Shown here piece after piece: positions 7,907 to 16,722 of a DNA stretch of 35,650 nt. Under the pieces are notes generated by a model, which worked only from the letters and a program-made list of their open reading frames with translations, made no database searches and was not told where the DNA came from. The translations under genes were made by a program, and so were the position numbers. The first letter of the stretch is position 1. Each line of letters starts with the position of its first letter. The stretch lies in contig DAHUZH010000024.1 in assembly GCA_027306695.1 (NCBI GenBank), positions 1 through 35,650 of the forward strand, read 5' to 3'. This DNA comes from Acidobacteriaceae bacterium. Lineage in GTDB: Bacteria > Acidobacteriota > Terriglobia > Terriglobales > Acidobacteriaceae.

Positions 7907-10699
7907 ATGGTTGAGCCTGCCAGTTCGTGCGAGCATCACAGCCAGCCTTCACAGAGGCGGCAAACGGACCTACGGCAGAATAAATTTCGCTTTGCCCTGG
8001 CCCTTCTGTCGTTGGTACTGCTGGCCATCTTCGTTCCGCCGTGGATCAATATCAACTCCTTCCGGCGCAGCATTGTGCGTTCCATCAGCGCTGGGCTGGG
8101 ACGGCCTGTCCATGCGGACGCTGTGGAACTCACACTGTTGCCGCGTCCTGCCTTCATTCTGCATAACCTGACAGTCGCGGAAGACCCTGCCTACGGCGCA
8201 GAGCCGGTCCTGATGGCGGACACCGTGACGGCCAGCCTGCGGACCAGTACACTGTGGCATCTCCGGGTGGAAATCGCGGACCTGCACCTCGATACGCCCA
8301 GTCTGAACCTTTCCCGCGATGCAGAGGGCCATTGGAATTTTGAATCTTTGCTTCACCATTCTCCCGCGTTGCATCGGACCTCCACATCGGCCACTCCACC
8401 ACCGCCGTTCCCTTATGTAGAGGCGACGGAGGCGCGGATCAATTTCAAATTTGGCCCGGAAAAACTGCCGTTTTCTCTTGAAGGGGCCAAGCTCGCGGTC
8501 TGGAAAGAACCTAGCAACGAGTGGCATCTGCGTATGGAAGCACGGCCAGTCCGCACCGACCTTCCAGTCGCGGACGACGGACAAATTCGCGGCGAAGCCA
8601 TGGTGCAGGCCGCAGACATTCTGGAGAACTCTCCGGTGCGCGCCAGCGCAGAGTGGCGTCGCGTGCAGCTCGGCGAAATCAGCCGTCTGCTGCATGGTGA
8701 AGATGAAGGTTGGCGAGGCACGGTGGACTGGACCGCCCAGGCGCGAGGAACGCTGGCGAACACTTTGCTGAACACCGCCGTGCAGGTAGAGGAATTTCGC
8801 CGCGCCGAGTTTGTGCCCTCTGCGGAGATGGACCTGAGTGCGCATTGTCAGGCACAGTATCTGCGGGCCGGCAATGTGCTCGACTCCCTGCAATGCAATG
8901 CTCCGCTGGGCAGCGGCCTTCTTGTGGCCCAGGGCCGCTGGCCGCTGACATTGCAGTCTCCTTCTTTGCAACTTGCAGGCACACTCTCCGGCCCGAAGAG
9001 GACGATGCCCAAGCTTCGCATTGCCCTGCAACATGTCCCAGCCAATTTTTTTCTGGATTTGCTTCGCCACATTCATCCGGGCGTGGACGTAGACGCCACA
9101 GCATCGGGCGAAGTGAATGGCCAGGCCGACTGCTCCTGGGAAGGCCTTGCCCGGATGCGCGTGTGTACCGGCGTGGCTCAATCCTCCGCGCTCACGCTTC
9201 GCCTTCCGCACCTCGAACAGCCGCTGAAACTGTCACCGATCATGCTGATTTCTGCGAATGGCGCGGCCCAACCTGTAACGCGAATGCCGCAGGTCAAAAA
9301 GAAAGCGCATGCCACACCCTCGGCGGTATTGCCAAATGTTTGGACACTACAGCCCGTGCATCTTTCATTGGGAGCATCCAGTACGACTGCGTTGGCGGGC
9401 ACACTGAACTCGACAGGTGCTGCGCTCAAGATCACGGGCGCGGCAGATTTGGCGGGGCTGTTTGCCTTGGCGCAGGCATTGAGAATTCCGGCGATCTCCG
9501 GGCAGGTCCACTCGCTACGCGGGAATGCGCAGCTTGCGCTGGCTCTCCAGACAACATGGTTGCCGCAAACTGGCGAGGCCGTGACGAGCGGCCCGCAGAC
9601 AATCCAATTCACGCCCTCCAACTGGACGGGGACTTTGCAACTGCATGACGCTGTGGCGAACCTGACGCCGCTACCGGGACGCGTGCACCTCGCGTCCGCC
9701 GCTGTGAATCTGACCCCTGCCAGCGTAGAGTGGAGCAATCTTAAGGGATCGTATGCCCACACATCGTTTGATGGCAGTATGTCCTGGCACACCCCTTGCG
9801 CGACCGCGCAGTCGGCATGTGCGCGCACCTTCGCGCTGCACACGGCCAACCTCGATGCCGCCTATTTGCAGGCCGCCCTGTACCCTGGAAATAGCTCGTC
9901 CAATCTTTTCACCCTGGTAAATCCATGGGCGGAAGGTCTACCCTCGATGCCGAAGATTTCCGGGACCATTCACGCAGATGTGTTGACGCTTGGAAAAATT
10001 TCTCTGAAGAATGCTGCTCTTGCGCTCCGTCTGGAGGCACACCATGCAGAGATAACATCGATCTCCGGCAATATTTTTGGCGGAACGTTGCAAGGCGATC
10101 GGTTGCTCGCCCCGGCAAGCGAGACGGAAGGAACGGAACCCGCAGTGGGATCGGTAGAATGGGGCAACGGCGCACCGGTTTATACGTTTCGCGCAAAGTT
10201 GGAACACATTCAGCCAGCGAGCCTTGCGGCCATCTGGCAGGAGCATTGGGGACCGGGCGTGGCCAGCGCGGAAATAGTTCTAAAGACCCAAGGATGGTCC
10301 ACTGCGGAACTGGCTGAGCACGCCGAGGGCACATTTTCCGCCGCCTGGTTGAATGGCGCATTCATGGCTCCCGCTACGAGCACGACGCCTCTGGCAAAAT
10401 TTCAGCAGTGGAATGGATCGGGAACCATCCACCATCAGATTCTTATCTTCGCCTCAAGCCAGGTGCTCGATCTCAACGGCCTGCGCACGCCACACCCCGA
10501 AACCACGAGTCCCAAAGCCGCGCGCCTGACTGCAGCACAATCTGTTACCGGCACAATCACGTTTGGAAGAGTGCTCGATCTGCACCTCCAGCCGTCTGGT
10601 ATTGCCCTCAAGGGGACGCTCCGCTCTCCGGTCTTCACCTTCAATCCACATGCGCCAAACAGCGCGGTTGCTGTAGCAGGGACACCGCGCGAGCGGTAG
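7907..10699 (+). CDS. AsmA-family inner-membrane/periplasmic protein
   Basis: A 930-residue envelope protein. The N-terminus is cytoplasmic, followed by one membrane helix (about 27-46, FRFALALLSLVLLAIFVPPW) and the typical AsmA opening after it (ININSFRRSIVRSISAGLGRPVHADAVELTLLPRPAFILHNLTV, given here in parts: NSFRRSIVRSISAGLGRP, then LTLLPRPAFILHNLTV). Long beta-rich sequence follows, ending in an AsmA-like C-terminal region (about 640-910; GNIFGGTLQGD, GTITFGRVLDLHLQPSGIALKGTL). The family is linked to lipid movement between membranes and outer-membrane homeostasis; the exact job here is unknown. It starts 23 bases after the second signal peptidase and is probably the last gene of that operon. 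No clear ribosome site precedes ATG 7907, so the start is moderately sure. Confidence 0.85.
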   Translation: MVEPASSCEHHSQPSQRRQTDLRQNKFRFALALLSLVLLAIFVPPWININSFRRSIVRSISAGLGRPVHADAVELTLLPRPAFILHNLTVAEDPAYGAEPVLMADTVTASLRTSTLWHLRVEIADLHLDTPSLNLSRDAEGHWNFESLLHHSPALHRTSTSATPPPPFPYVEATEARINFKFGPEKLPFSLEGAKLAVWKEPSNEWHLRMEARPVRTDLPVADDGQIRGEAMVQAADILENSPVRASAEWRRVQLGEISRLLHGEDEGWRGTVDWTAQARGTLANTLLNTAVQVEEFRRAEFVPSAEMDLSAHCQAQYLRAGNVLDSLQCNAPLGSGLLVAQGRWPLTLQSPSLQLAGTLSGPKRTMPKLRIALQHVPANFFLDLLRHIHPGVDVDATASGEVNGQADCSWEGLARMRVCTGVAQSSALTLRLPHLEQPLKLSPIMLISANGAAQPVTRMPQVKKKAHATPSAVLPNVWTLQPVHLSLGASSTTALAGTLNSTGAALKITGAADLAGLFALAQALRIPAISGQVHSLRGNAQLALALQTTWLPQTGEAVTSGPQTIQFTPSNWTGTLQLHDAVANLTPLPGRVHLASAAVNLTPASVEWSNLKGSYAHTSFDGSMSWHTPCATAQSACARTFALHTANLDAAYLQAALYPGNSSSNLFTLVNPWAEGLPSMPKISGTIHADVLTLGKISLKNAALALRLEAHHAEITSISGNIFGGTLQGDRLLAPASETEGTEPAVGSVEWGNGAPVYTFRAKLEHIQPASLAAIWQEHWGPGVASAEIVLKTQGWSTAELAEHAEGTFSAAWLNGAFMAPATSTTPLAKFQQWNGSGTIHHQILIFASSQVLDLNGLRTPHPETTSPKAARLTAAQSVTGTITFGRVLDLHLQPSGIALKGTLRSPVFTFNPHAPNSAVAVAGTPRER

Positions 10700-10711
10700 C
10701 AGTCCGGCCCA

Positions 10712-11359
10712 CTATGACGTCGGAGACGACTGAGTCGGTTCGGTGATTTTTTGTCTTTTCCGATACAGCGCATACGCCACAAAGGCTGCAACCAGGGCGG
10801 TCATCAGCAGTAGGAATAGCGGCGCGTGCCGGGTAACTTCATACATTGCCACACTCACAATGGTTGGGCCATAACGTACGACGAGTATTGCAAGCAACAG
10901 ATAATGCGCGGCGCGGCCCACGAACACGGCAGCCAGGTAGGGAACCACGCGCATCTCGAAAACCCCGGCGCCAAACGCGAACAGCTTGAACGGAAAGGGC
11001 GGTGGCATAGCGGCGGGGACTGCCACGGCAAACCAGTGATGGCGGTCGAAGCGAGCGCGCATCTGTTCATATTTCGCGGGTTCGACACGTTTCAACAACA
11101 CCCATTCTCCGCCAGTCCTGCCAATATAAAACGGAACCAGAGAGCCGATGGTAGCACCCAGCGCCGCCAGGATGGGATAGACCCAGAAGTGCCTGCGGTC
11201 GCTCCACACATAGCCTGCGACGATCAGATCCATCGGTACAGCGAGGAATGCCGAATCGATGGCGCCCAGGATGCCGATGCCCCAGATGCCCAGAGGCTTC
11301 AACAGGACCAGCAGGGCCAGCTTCCAGTGGAGGAGTTGCGATGCAATCTTATGTATCAA
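10712..11359 (-). CDS. VTT/DedA-like (YqaA-type) membrane protein
   Basis: A 215-residue polytopic membrane protein with the VTT (SNARE-associated, DedA-like) pattern: an acidic-small motif in the first membrane region (GILGAIDSAFLAVPMDLIV), then GATIGSLVPFYIGRTGGEW, and the Pro-rich re-entrant segment PAAMPPPFPFKLFAFGAGVF. The C-terminal helix ends in a basic tail. DedA-family proteins are linked to lipid (undecaprenyl phosphate or phosphatidylethanolamine) scrambling; the substrate here is unknown. The start is TTG at 11359 because an in-frame stop lies 12 bases further upstream; there is no convincing ribosome site. It converges with the AsmA gene, with only 12 bases between the stops. Confidence 0.8.
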   Translation of the reverse strand: MIHKIASQLLHWKLALLVLLKPLGIWGIGILGAIDSAFLAVPMDLIVAGYVWSDRRHFWVYPILAALGATIGSLVPFYIGRTGGEWVLLKRVEPAKYEQMRARFDRHHWFAVAVPAAMPPPFPFKLFAFGAGVFEMRVVPYLAAVFVGRAAHYLLLAILVVRYGPTIVSVAMYEVTRHAPLFLLLMTALVAAFVAYALYRKRQKITEPTQSSPTS

Positions 11360-11439
11360 AGGAGTGTCGTTTCAGAAATTCTTTCTTCCAGAGTACACGG
11401 CCCTTGTCTTTTCGATAGGCCTGCTGGCAGCGACCAAAC

Positions 11440-11922
11440 TCATTGTTCGGCGGCATGTTCCGTCTCGCCTGCCAACAACGCCAGCGCATGAGGGATCAGA
11501 TGCAGCACGGCTTCCAGCGATTGCACCGCCCCCCGTGGATTGCCCGGTACATTGACGATCAAACTGCGTCCGAGTGTGCCGGAAACGGCGCGACTGAGCA
11601 GGGCCAGAGGCGTCTGTTTCAGTCCTTCGCTGCGCATCCGTTCTCCGAAGCCTTCCAGAATACGTTCACAGACCAGACGTGTGGCCTCCGGCGTAACATC
11701 CCTCGGCGCAATTCCGGTGCCGCCAGTGGTGACAAGAAGCTGCGCGCGCGATGCTTGCTGGCGCAGGGCGGATGCGATCTGGTCGATCTCGTCGGGGACC
11801 ACCAGAATCGCCTCGACCGTGAAGCCGGCTTGCTGGAGACGCGCGGCGACATCCGGGCCGGAACGGTCTTTCCGGCTGCCCTGAAAACAGGAATCGCTTA
11901 CGGTAATCACGACGGCATTCAC
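11440..11922 (-). CDS. mog: Molybdopterin adenylyltransferase MogA/MoaB
   Basis: A 160-residue enzyme of the MoaB/Mog fold, which adenylylates molybdopterin before molybdenum insertion. The SDS motif is at residues 9-11 and the nucleotide/molybdopterin-binding TTGGTG at 65-70, followed by IAPRDVTPEA; the C-terminal GRSLIVNVPGNPRGA loop is also typical. The start is GTG 11922. No other molybdenum cofactor genes are in the window, so MogA and MoaB cannot be separated by context. It is divergent from the TonB-like gene, and the palindrome at 11964-11977 lies 41 bases upstream of this start. Confidence 0.88.
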   Translation of the reverse strand: MNAVVITVSDSCFQGSRKDRSGPDVAARLQQAGFTVEAILVVPDEIDQIASALRQQASRAQLLVTTGGTGIAPRDVTPEATRLVCERILEGFGERMRSEGLKQTPLALLSRAVSGTLGRSLIVNVPGNPRGAVQSLEAVLHLIPHALALLAGETEHAAEQ

Positions 11923-11963
11923 ATGGGAGATTCTATATTCTGCGATACCGGGAAAGTGCTCGT

Positions 11964-11977
11964 TTTACACCTGTAAA
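11964..11977. promoter_or_regulatory. Candidate BlaI/CopY-type operator
   Basis: A perfect 14-bp palindrome TTTACA-CC-TGTAAA containing TACA-N2-TGTA, the core recognised by the BlaI/MecI/CopY repressor family. It sits in the divergent region between mogA and the TonB-like gene. No BlaI regulator lies in the window, so the assignment rests only on the motif. Confidence 0.45.
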
Positions 11978-12063
11978 GAGTGAGACAATTAGGTAAGTAC
12001 TGGGAAGTTGATGCTGGCCCACGGTGTTTCATCGCTGAAGGGTTAGTGTCGCCCAATTTTTCG

Positions 12064-13206
12064 ATGGCCGCAACGCAAACGCCCCCGAGTCCGCCTGAGA
12101 ATCCGATAGAGCCGAAGTTCGACCGCTTGCGCGCTCGTTACGATTCCCATTCACCCTACGAGCTTCTCGAGGTCATCGATGAGCTGGAAGGTTCGCGCAT
12201 GTCGGCGCGCGTGAGGGAAGCCATCTGGGTCTCTCTCATCCTGCATTTGATCGTTTTCTGGTGGATTTTGTACGGCCCACGGCCAAGGTTTTTGCAGAGC
12301 GCCACCGTGGTCAACCCAATGCAGGCGACACCGGAAAAGCAGCCCCAGAACGTGTTCCTGACCATGCCGCCGGATTTGGTGAAAAAACCGAAGCCGACCA
12401 ACATCATCTCCGACCAGGACCGCGTCGCGCAAACCAAACACCCCACGCCAGACCAGAAAACTCTGGAGGAGTTGCAGGCGATGCGTCGTGCTGGAAATCC
12501 GGGGCCTCCGCCACAACTGCGGCAACAGGCCCGGCAGCAGCAAGTACCACAGCCTGCGCAACCACGAAAGCCGCAGCCACAGCAGCAGGCCCGCATGACC
12601 CAGCCTACACCGCCCCAACATAGGCCAGAGCAGGCGCTCCCTTCCGCGCCAAGCATAACTGCCTCCGCGCAGGCCAAGGAACATGCTGCCGTACAGCAAC
12701 CGAAGGCACAACCCAACCAGAACCAAGCCTCCAACCAGCCCGACATGTCTGTGGGAGAGATGATCCGCCAGGCGGAACGCAATGCCGCCAAGTCCAATGG
12801 GCAGATGGGAGACAATGGGGAAAATGCGCCAATAGCCCACCCTGGAATGCAGTCGGGCGTGGAAGTCCTGAGCGACACCATGGGGGTGGATTTCGGCCCT
12901 TATCTGCGGCAGGTGATTCAGGCCACGCAGGCAAGCTGGGACAATCTGATTCCTGAAGCCGCCCGTGCTCCGCTGTTGAAGAAGGGCAAAGTCGCCATCC
13001 AGTTCATTATCACGCCCGACGGCAGCATCAAGCAGATGCAGTTGATTCTGCCCTCCGGCGATGTGTCGCTGGACCGCGCGGCGTGGGGCGGCATCACCGG
13101 TGCGGGGCCGTTTCCGCCGCTGCCGAAGAAATTCAAAGGCCCATACCTCGCGCTGCGTTTTTACTTTCTCTACAACGAAGACACGGGCCAGTACACCCGG
13201 CAATGA
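12064..13206 (+). CDS. TonB-like energy transducer protein
   Basis: A 380-residue protein with one N-terminal membrane helix (about 59-77, AIWVSLILHLIVFWWILYG), a long Pro/Gln-rich spacer (about 95-245) and a C-terminal TonB domain (about 280-380, GKVAIQFIITPDGSIKQMQL...). Such proteins couple the proton motive force, through ExbB/ExbD, to outer-membrane receptors. No exbB/exbD is in the window. An atypical feature is the long cytoplasmic N-terminus of about 58 residues (FDRLRARYDSHSPYELLEVIDELEGSRM), unlike the short one of classical TonB, so a dedicated partner is possible. I chose ATG 12064; an in-frame GTG at 11980 would add 28 residues and place the palindrome directly before it. The stop overlaps the next small ORF by ATGA. 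Confidence 0.82.
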   Translation: MAATQTPPSPPENPIEPKFDRLRARYDSHSPYELLEVIDELEGSRMSARVREAIWVSLILHLIVFWWILYGPRPRFLQSATVVNPMQATPEKQPQNVFLTMPPDLVKKPKPTNIISDQDRVAQTKHPTPDQKTLEELQAMRRAGNPGPPPQLRQQARQQQVPQPAQPRKPQPQQQARMTQPTPPQHRPEQALPSAPSITASAQAKEHAAVQQPKAQPNQNQASNQPDMSVGEMIRQAERNAAKSNGQMGDNGENAPIAHPGMQSGVEVLSDTMGVDFGPYLRQVIQATQASWDNLIPEAARAPLLKKGKVAIQFIITPDGSIKQMQLILPSGDVSLDRAAWGGITGAGPFPPLPKKFKGPYLALRFYFLYNEDTGQYTRQ

Positions 13207-13343
13207 TCGTCCCCACCGAGCGCGCGCTACGTCGCCGCCAGGCTGTGGGCTTGTTGTGGATCGCGCTCGCAATTCTCCTCATCAGCGCCTCTCGCGCGGG
13301 CTGGCATGAAATCTTTCTGGCCCGTTGGTGGAGGCTGTGGTAA
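13203..13343 (+). CDS. Small single-pass membrane protein (46 residues)
   Basis: An ORF of 46 codons whose ATG overlaps the TonB-like stop by 4 bases (ATGA), which suggests translational coupling. The product has a basic N-terminus (PTERALRRRQ), one hydrophobic helix (AVGLLWIALAILLISA) and a Trp/Arg-rich end (RAGWHEIFLARWWRLW). I recognise no family. It ends 10 bases before the miaA start. It could be a small partner of the TonB-like protein, or a chance ORF; coupling and the clean membrane profile favour a real gene. Confidence 0.5.
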   Translation: MIVPTERALRRRQAVGLLWIALAILLISASRAGWHEIFLARWWRLW

Positions 13344-13353
13344 CGGCACGGGA

Positions 13354-14298
13354 ATGACTACTGCCGACCCACTCCTTGTTGTTTTACTTGGCGCAACCGC
13401 CAGCGGAAAAACCGCTCTCGCTCTCCAGTTGGCGGAGCGGTTCCACGGCGAGATTGTCAGTTGCGACTCCGTCGCCGTCTATCGCGAACTGGAAATCGGA
13501 ACCGCTAAACCTTCAGCAGAAGAACGCGCGCGCGCCACGCATCACATGCTGGATGTCGTCCAGCCGAACCAGTCCTACACTGCGGGTGACTACGCTCGAG
13601 AGGCCCGCGCGGCGCTGTCCGCAATTGCTGGACGAAGGCATTTGCCAATCGTGGCAGGAGGGACTGGGCTGTATCTCCGCGCACTGCTCGAAGGTCTGTT
13701 TATCGGCCCGCAACGGTCGGAGCCGCTCCGCGAACGGCTGCGCCAACGCGCCGAAAAACGCGGCAGCGCACATCTCGCTCAAATCCTGCAGCGGCTCGAT
13801 CCCGTCTCCGCTGCACGCATTCATGCCAACGATGCACCGAAACTGATCCGTGCAATTGAGGTCTCGCTGGCCGCGCAACAACCGATGTCTACCGCGTGGG
13901 AGGCCGGGCGCGATTCGCTGCGCGGCTTTCGCATCCTGCGATTGGGACTGAATCCCCCACGCGCTGCGTTGTATGCACGCATTAACCAACGTGCGGCGGT
14001 CATGTTTTCTCGTGGACTGGTGGAAGAGACCGAACAACTGCTGGCCCGGTATGGCGCGGAGTGTCGTCCGCTGGCGTCGCTGGGCTACAAGCAGGCTGGA
14101 CTATTGCTGCGTGGGGAAATGTCGCAGGCAGCGGCCATCGCGGCCACGCAGCAGGGTCATCGCAACTACGCAAAACGCCAGGCGACATGGTTTCGGCGCG
14201 AGCCGGAGGTCCACTGGCTTGCAGGGTTCGGCGATGAGTCCGAGATTGGAGCGGCCGCCTGCGCGCTGGTGAAACAAGCATTGCAGACCATTGGGTAG
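13354..14298 (+). CDS. miaA: tRNA dimethylallyltransferase MiaA
   Basis: Transfers a dimethylallyl group to A37 of tRNAs that read codons beginning with U. The 314-residue product has the P-loop GATASGKT at 13-20, the substrate motif DSVAVYRELEIGTAKP (usually DSMQVYRGMDIGTAKP), VAGGTGLYLRALLEG, and a C-terminal NYAKRQATWFRRE tRNA-binding motif. ATG 13354 follows an ACGGGA stretch and starts the protein directly before the P-loop strand as in the family; the in-frame ATG at 13306 would overlap the preceding small ORF and add 16 unrelated residues. Confidence 0.95.
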   Translation: MTTADPLLVVLLGATASGKTALALQLAERFHGEIVSCDSVAVYRELEIGTAKPSAEERARATHHMLDVVQPNQSYTAGDYAREARAALSAIAGRRHLPIVAGGTGLYLRALLEGLFIGPQRSEPLRERLRQRAEKRGSAHLAQILQRLDPVSAARIHANDAPKLIRAIEVSLAAQQPMSTAWEAGRDSLRGFRILRLGLNPPRAALYARINQRAAVMFSRGLVEETEQLLARYGAECRPLASLGYKQAGLLLRGEMSQAAAIAATQQGHRNYAKRQATWFRREPEVHWLAGFGDESEIGAAACALVKQALQTIG

Positions 14299-14400
14299 TC
14301 CTCCAGGAGCAAATCGCCTGCGAAAATGCGCGTCCCTGCTCTGCTGATACACTACAAAGTTTTGGCCCTTACAGCGCCAGCGTAATTTCACGGAGTAAGA

Positions 14401-15447
14401 ATGTCGCAATCGATGCAGGCAGTCGTTAAAACGTCGGCAAAGCCGGGTGTTGAAGTCCGAGAGGTCCCCGTTCCTTCCTATGGCCCCAGCGAGGTGCTGG
14501 TGAAGGTGGATGCGGCCAGTGTTTGCGGCACTGACCTGCACATCTACGACTGGGACCCATGGGCGCAGGGGCGTATCCATCCTCCGCTGATCCCCGGCCA
14601 CGAATTCTGCGGAACTGTCGCCAAGGTTGGAGAGCAGGTGACTACGGTGCGGCCCGGCGATTTTGTCTCCGCCGAGATGCACGTCGCCTGCGGCAAGTGC
14701 CTGCAATGCCGCATCGGGCAGGCGCATGTCTGCCAGTACGTCAAGATCATCGGCGTAGACGCCAACGGCGCATTTGCGGACTTCGTGGTGATTCCTGAAT
14801 CGAATATCTGGAAGCTCGATCCGGCCCTGCCGCGCGAGTATGGCTCCATCCTCGATCCGCTCGGCAACGCCGTACACACCGTCCTTGCCGCGGAGATTGC
14901 AGCGCGCAGCGTGGCAATCGTGGGTTGCGGACCGATTGGACTGTTTGCCATTGCCGTGGCACGCGCTTGCGGGGCCTCGACCGTGTTCGCGCTGGAGGTC
15001 AATGAGCATCGCCGCAAACTCGCGCAGGCCATGCACGCCGACCATGTTTTGAATCCCGCGACGGAAGATGTGGCCGCGATGGTTGCGGAAAAAACCGGCG
15101 GGATCGGCGTCGATGTGGTGCTGGAAATGTCTGGGCATGCCGACGCCATGCGGCTAGGATTTCAGATTCTGCGCACCGGTGGCCGCGTCTCTTTGCTGGG
15201 TATTCCAGCCAAGCCGGTGGAACTGGATTTCGCCCGCGACATCATCTTCAAAGGCGCGACCGTGCTGGGCATCAACGGACGCAAAATGTACGAGACCTGG
15301 TATCAGATGGAAGCTCTATTGAAGGCCGGAAAGCTGGACCTGTCGCCGGTGATCACGCATCGCCTGCCGATGAGCGACTTTGCGCATGGCATGGAACTGT
15401 TAAAGAGCGGCGAGGCCAGCAAAATTGTGCTGACCCCGGCCAAATAA
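14401..15447 (+). CDS. tdh: L-threonine 3-dehydrogenase
   Basis: Zinc-dependent NAD oxidoreductase that turns threonine into 2-amino-3-ketobutyrate. It has 348 residues. The catalytic zinc site is Cys42 (VCGTDLHIYDW) with His67-Glu68 (GHEF); the structural zinc site is Cys97, Cys100, Cys103 and Cys111; the Rossmann motif is VGCGPIGLFAIAVA. CGTDLHIYDWDPWAQ is close to the Tdh signature and separates it from other alcohol dehydrogenases. A CGGAG ribosome site lies 5 bases before ATG 14401. The usual partner, kbl, is not adjacent. It converges with formaldehyde dehydrogenase. Confidence 0.9.
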   Translation: MSQSMQAVVKTSAKPGVEVREVPVPSYGPSEVLVKVDAASVCGTDLHIYDWDPWAQGRIHPPLIPGHEFCGTVAKVGEQVTTVRPGDFVSAEMHVACGKCLQCRIGQAHVCQYVKIIGVDANGAFADFVVIPESNIWKLDPALPREYGSILDPLGNAVHTVLAAEIAARSVAIVGCGPIGLFAIAVARACGASTVFALEVNEHRRKLAQAMHADHVLNPATEDVAAMVAEKTGGIGVDVVLEMSGHADAMRLGFQILRTGGRVSLLGIPAKPVELDFARDIIFKGATVLGINGRKMYETWYQMEALLKAGKLDLSPVITHRLPMSDFAHGMELLKSGEASKIVLTPAK

Positions 15448-15504
15448 ATCGTCGTCAGGATTCGAGCGCAAGCCACGCTGCATTTTCTGAACGCGGCGAA
15501 GCCA

Positions 15505-16704
15505 TTACGCAGCCTTGGCCACCAGTCCGTGAGGATCGAGCACAAACTTCTTGGCGACCCCCTGGTCGAAATCTTTATAGCCCTGCGGCGCATCCTCCAG
15601 ACGAATGACCGTGGCATTGACGATTTTTGCGATAGGCAGGCGATCGTACAGAATCGCCTGCATCAACTGGCGGTTGTATTTCAATACAGGCGTCTGGCCG
15701 GTGTAGAAGCGGTGGGATTTCGCCCAGCCAAGCCCCAGCCGCATGCGTAGATTGCCTTGCTGCGCGGCCTTGTCTTTCGACCCCGGATCTTCTGTCACAT
15801 ACAGGCCCGGAATGCCGATACCGCCAGCTGCGCGGGTAATGGTCATCAAAGAATTGAGCACGGTTGCGGGCGCTTCCGTAGTGTGTTCCGCGCCGTGTCC
15901 ATGTGCTTCAAAGCCCACGCAGTCGATTGCGGCATCCACCTCCGGCACGCCAACGACGGCTGCGATTAAATCTTCCAGCTTGTCGCTCTTGGTCAGGTCG
16001 ATCGGCTCGAAACCTACTTTTTTTGCGTGCTGTAAACGGTCCCGATTCATGTCGCCAATCATGATGACGGCCGCGCCAAGAATCTGCGCCGACGCTGCTG
16101 CGGCAAGCCCGACCGGGCCAGCCCCCGCGATATAGACCGTCGAACCCACGCCAACACCCGCGCTGACAGCGCCATGGAAGCCGGTCGGCAAAATGTCGGA
16201 GAGCATGGTGAGGTCGCGAATTTTGGCCATGGCCTGCGCCTTGTCCGGGAACTTGATCAGATTGAAGTCCGCATAGGGGACCATTACATACTCGGCTTGG
16301 CCGCCCACCCAGCCACCCATGTCTACATAGCCATAAGCTCCGCCGGCACGCGCGGAATTCACATTGAGGCACACGCCGGTCTGCTGTTCGCGGCAGGTCC
16401 TGCAGCGCCCGCAGGCGACATTAAATGGGACGGTCACAAGATCGCCGATATTGAGATACTCAACATCTTTGCCCTTCTCGATGATCTCGCCGGTGATCTC
16501 ATGTCCCAGCACCAGGCCAGCGGGAGCGGTCGTGCGTCCACGCACCATGTGCTGGTCGGAACCGCAAATATTGGTGGCAACAATTTTCAGGATGACCCCA
16601 TGCGTGATTTCTTTTCCCTGGGGATTCTGCATTTTTGGATAATCGATGGACTGTACTTCGACCTTGCCTGGGCCGAGAAAAACAACTCCGCGATTGCTGG
16701 CCAT
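15505..16704 (-). CDS. fdhA: Glutathione-independent formaldehyde dehydrogenase
   Basis: A 399-residue zinc/NAD enzyme of the Pseudomonas putida FdhA type, which oxidises formaldehyde without glutathione. Catalytic zinc ligands are Cys47 (NICGSDQH) and His69 (GHEITGE); structural zinc ligands are Cys98, Cys101, Cys104 and Cys112; the nucleotide motif is AGAGPVGLAAAASAQ. The FdhA-specific region PGLYVTEDPGSKDKAAQQG is present. A GGAAAGGA ribosome site is upstream. It follows the GlcG-like gene by 18 bases on the same strand, so the two are probably co-transcribed. Confidence 0.93.
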   Translation of the reverse strand: MASNRGVVFLGPGKVEVQSIDYPKMQNPQGKEITHGVILKIVATNICGSDQHMVRGRTTAPAGLVLGHEITGEIIEKGKDVEYLNIGDLVTVPFNVACGRCRTCREQQTGVCLNVNSARAGGAYGYVDMGGWVGGQAEYVMVPYADFNLIKFPDKAQAMAKIRDLTMLSDILPTGFHGAVSAGVGVGSTVYIAGAGPVGLAAAASAQILGAAVIMIGDMNRDRLQHAKKVGFEPIDLTKSDKLEDLIAAVVGVPEVDAAIDCVGFEAHGHGAEHTTEAPATVLNSLMTITRAAGGIGIPGLYVTEDPGSKDKAAQQGNLRMRLGLGWAKSHRFYTGQTPVLKYNRQLMQAILYDRLPIAKIVNATVIRLEDAPQGYKDFDQGVAKKFVLDPHGLVAKAA

Positions 16705-16722
16705 AACGAACGTCCTTTCCGG

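Noticed and set aside
7970..9211. Minus-strand open frame of 413 codons opposite the AsmA-type gene
   Set aside because: Arg/His/Gln-rich shadow of a GC-rich gene, without start signals.
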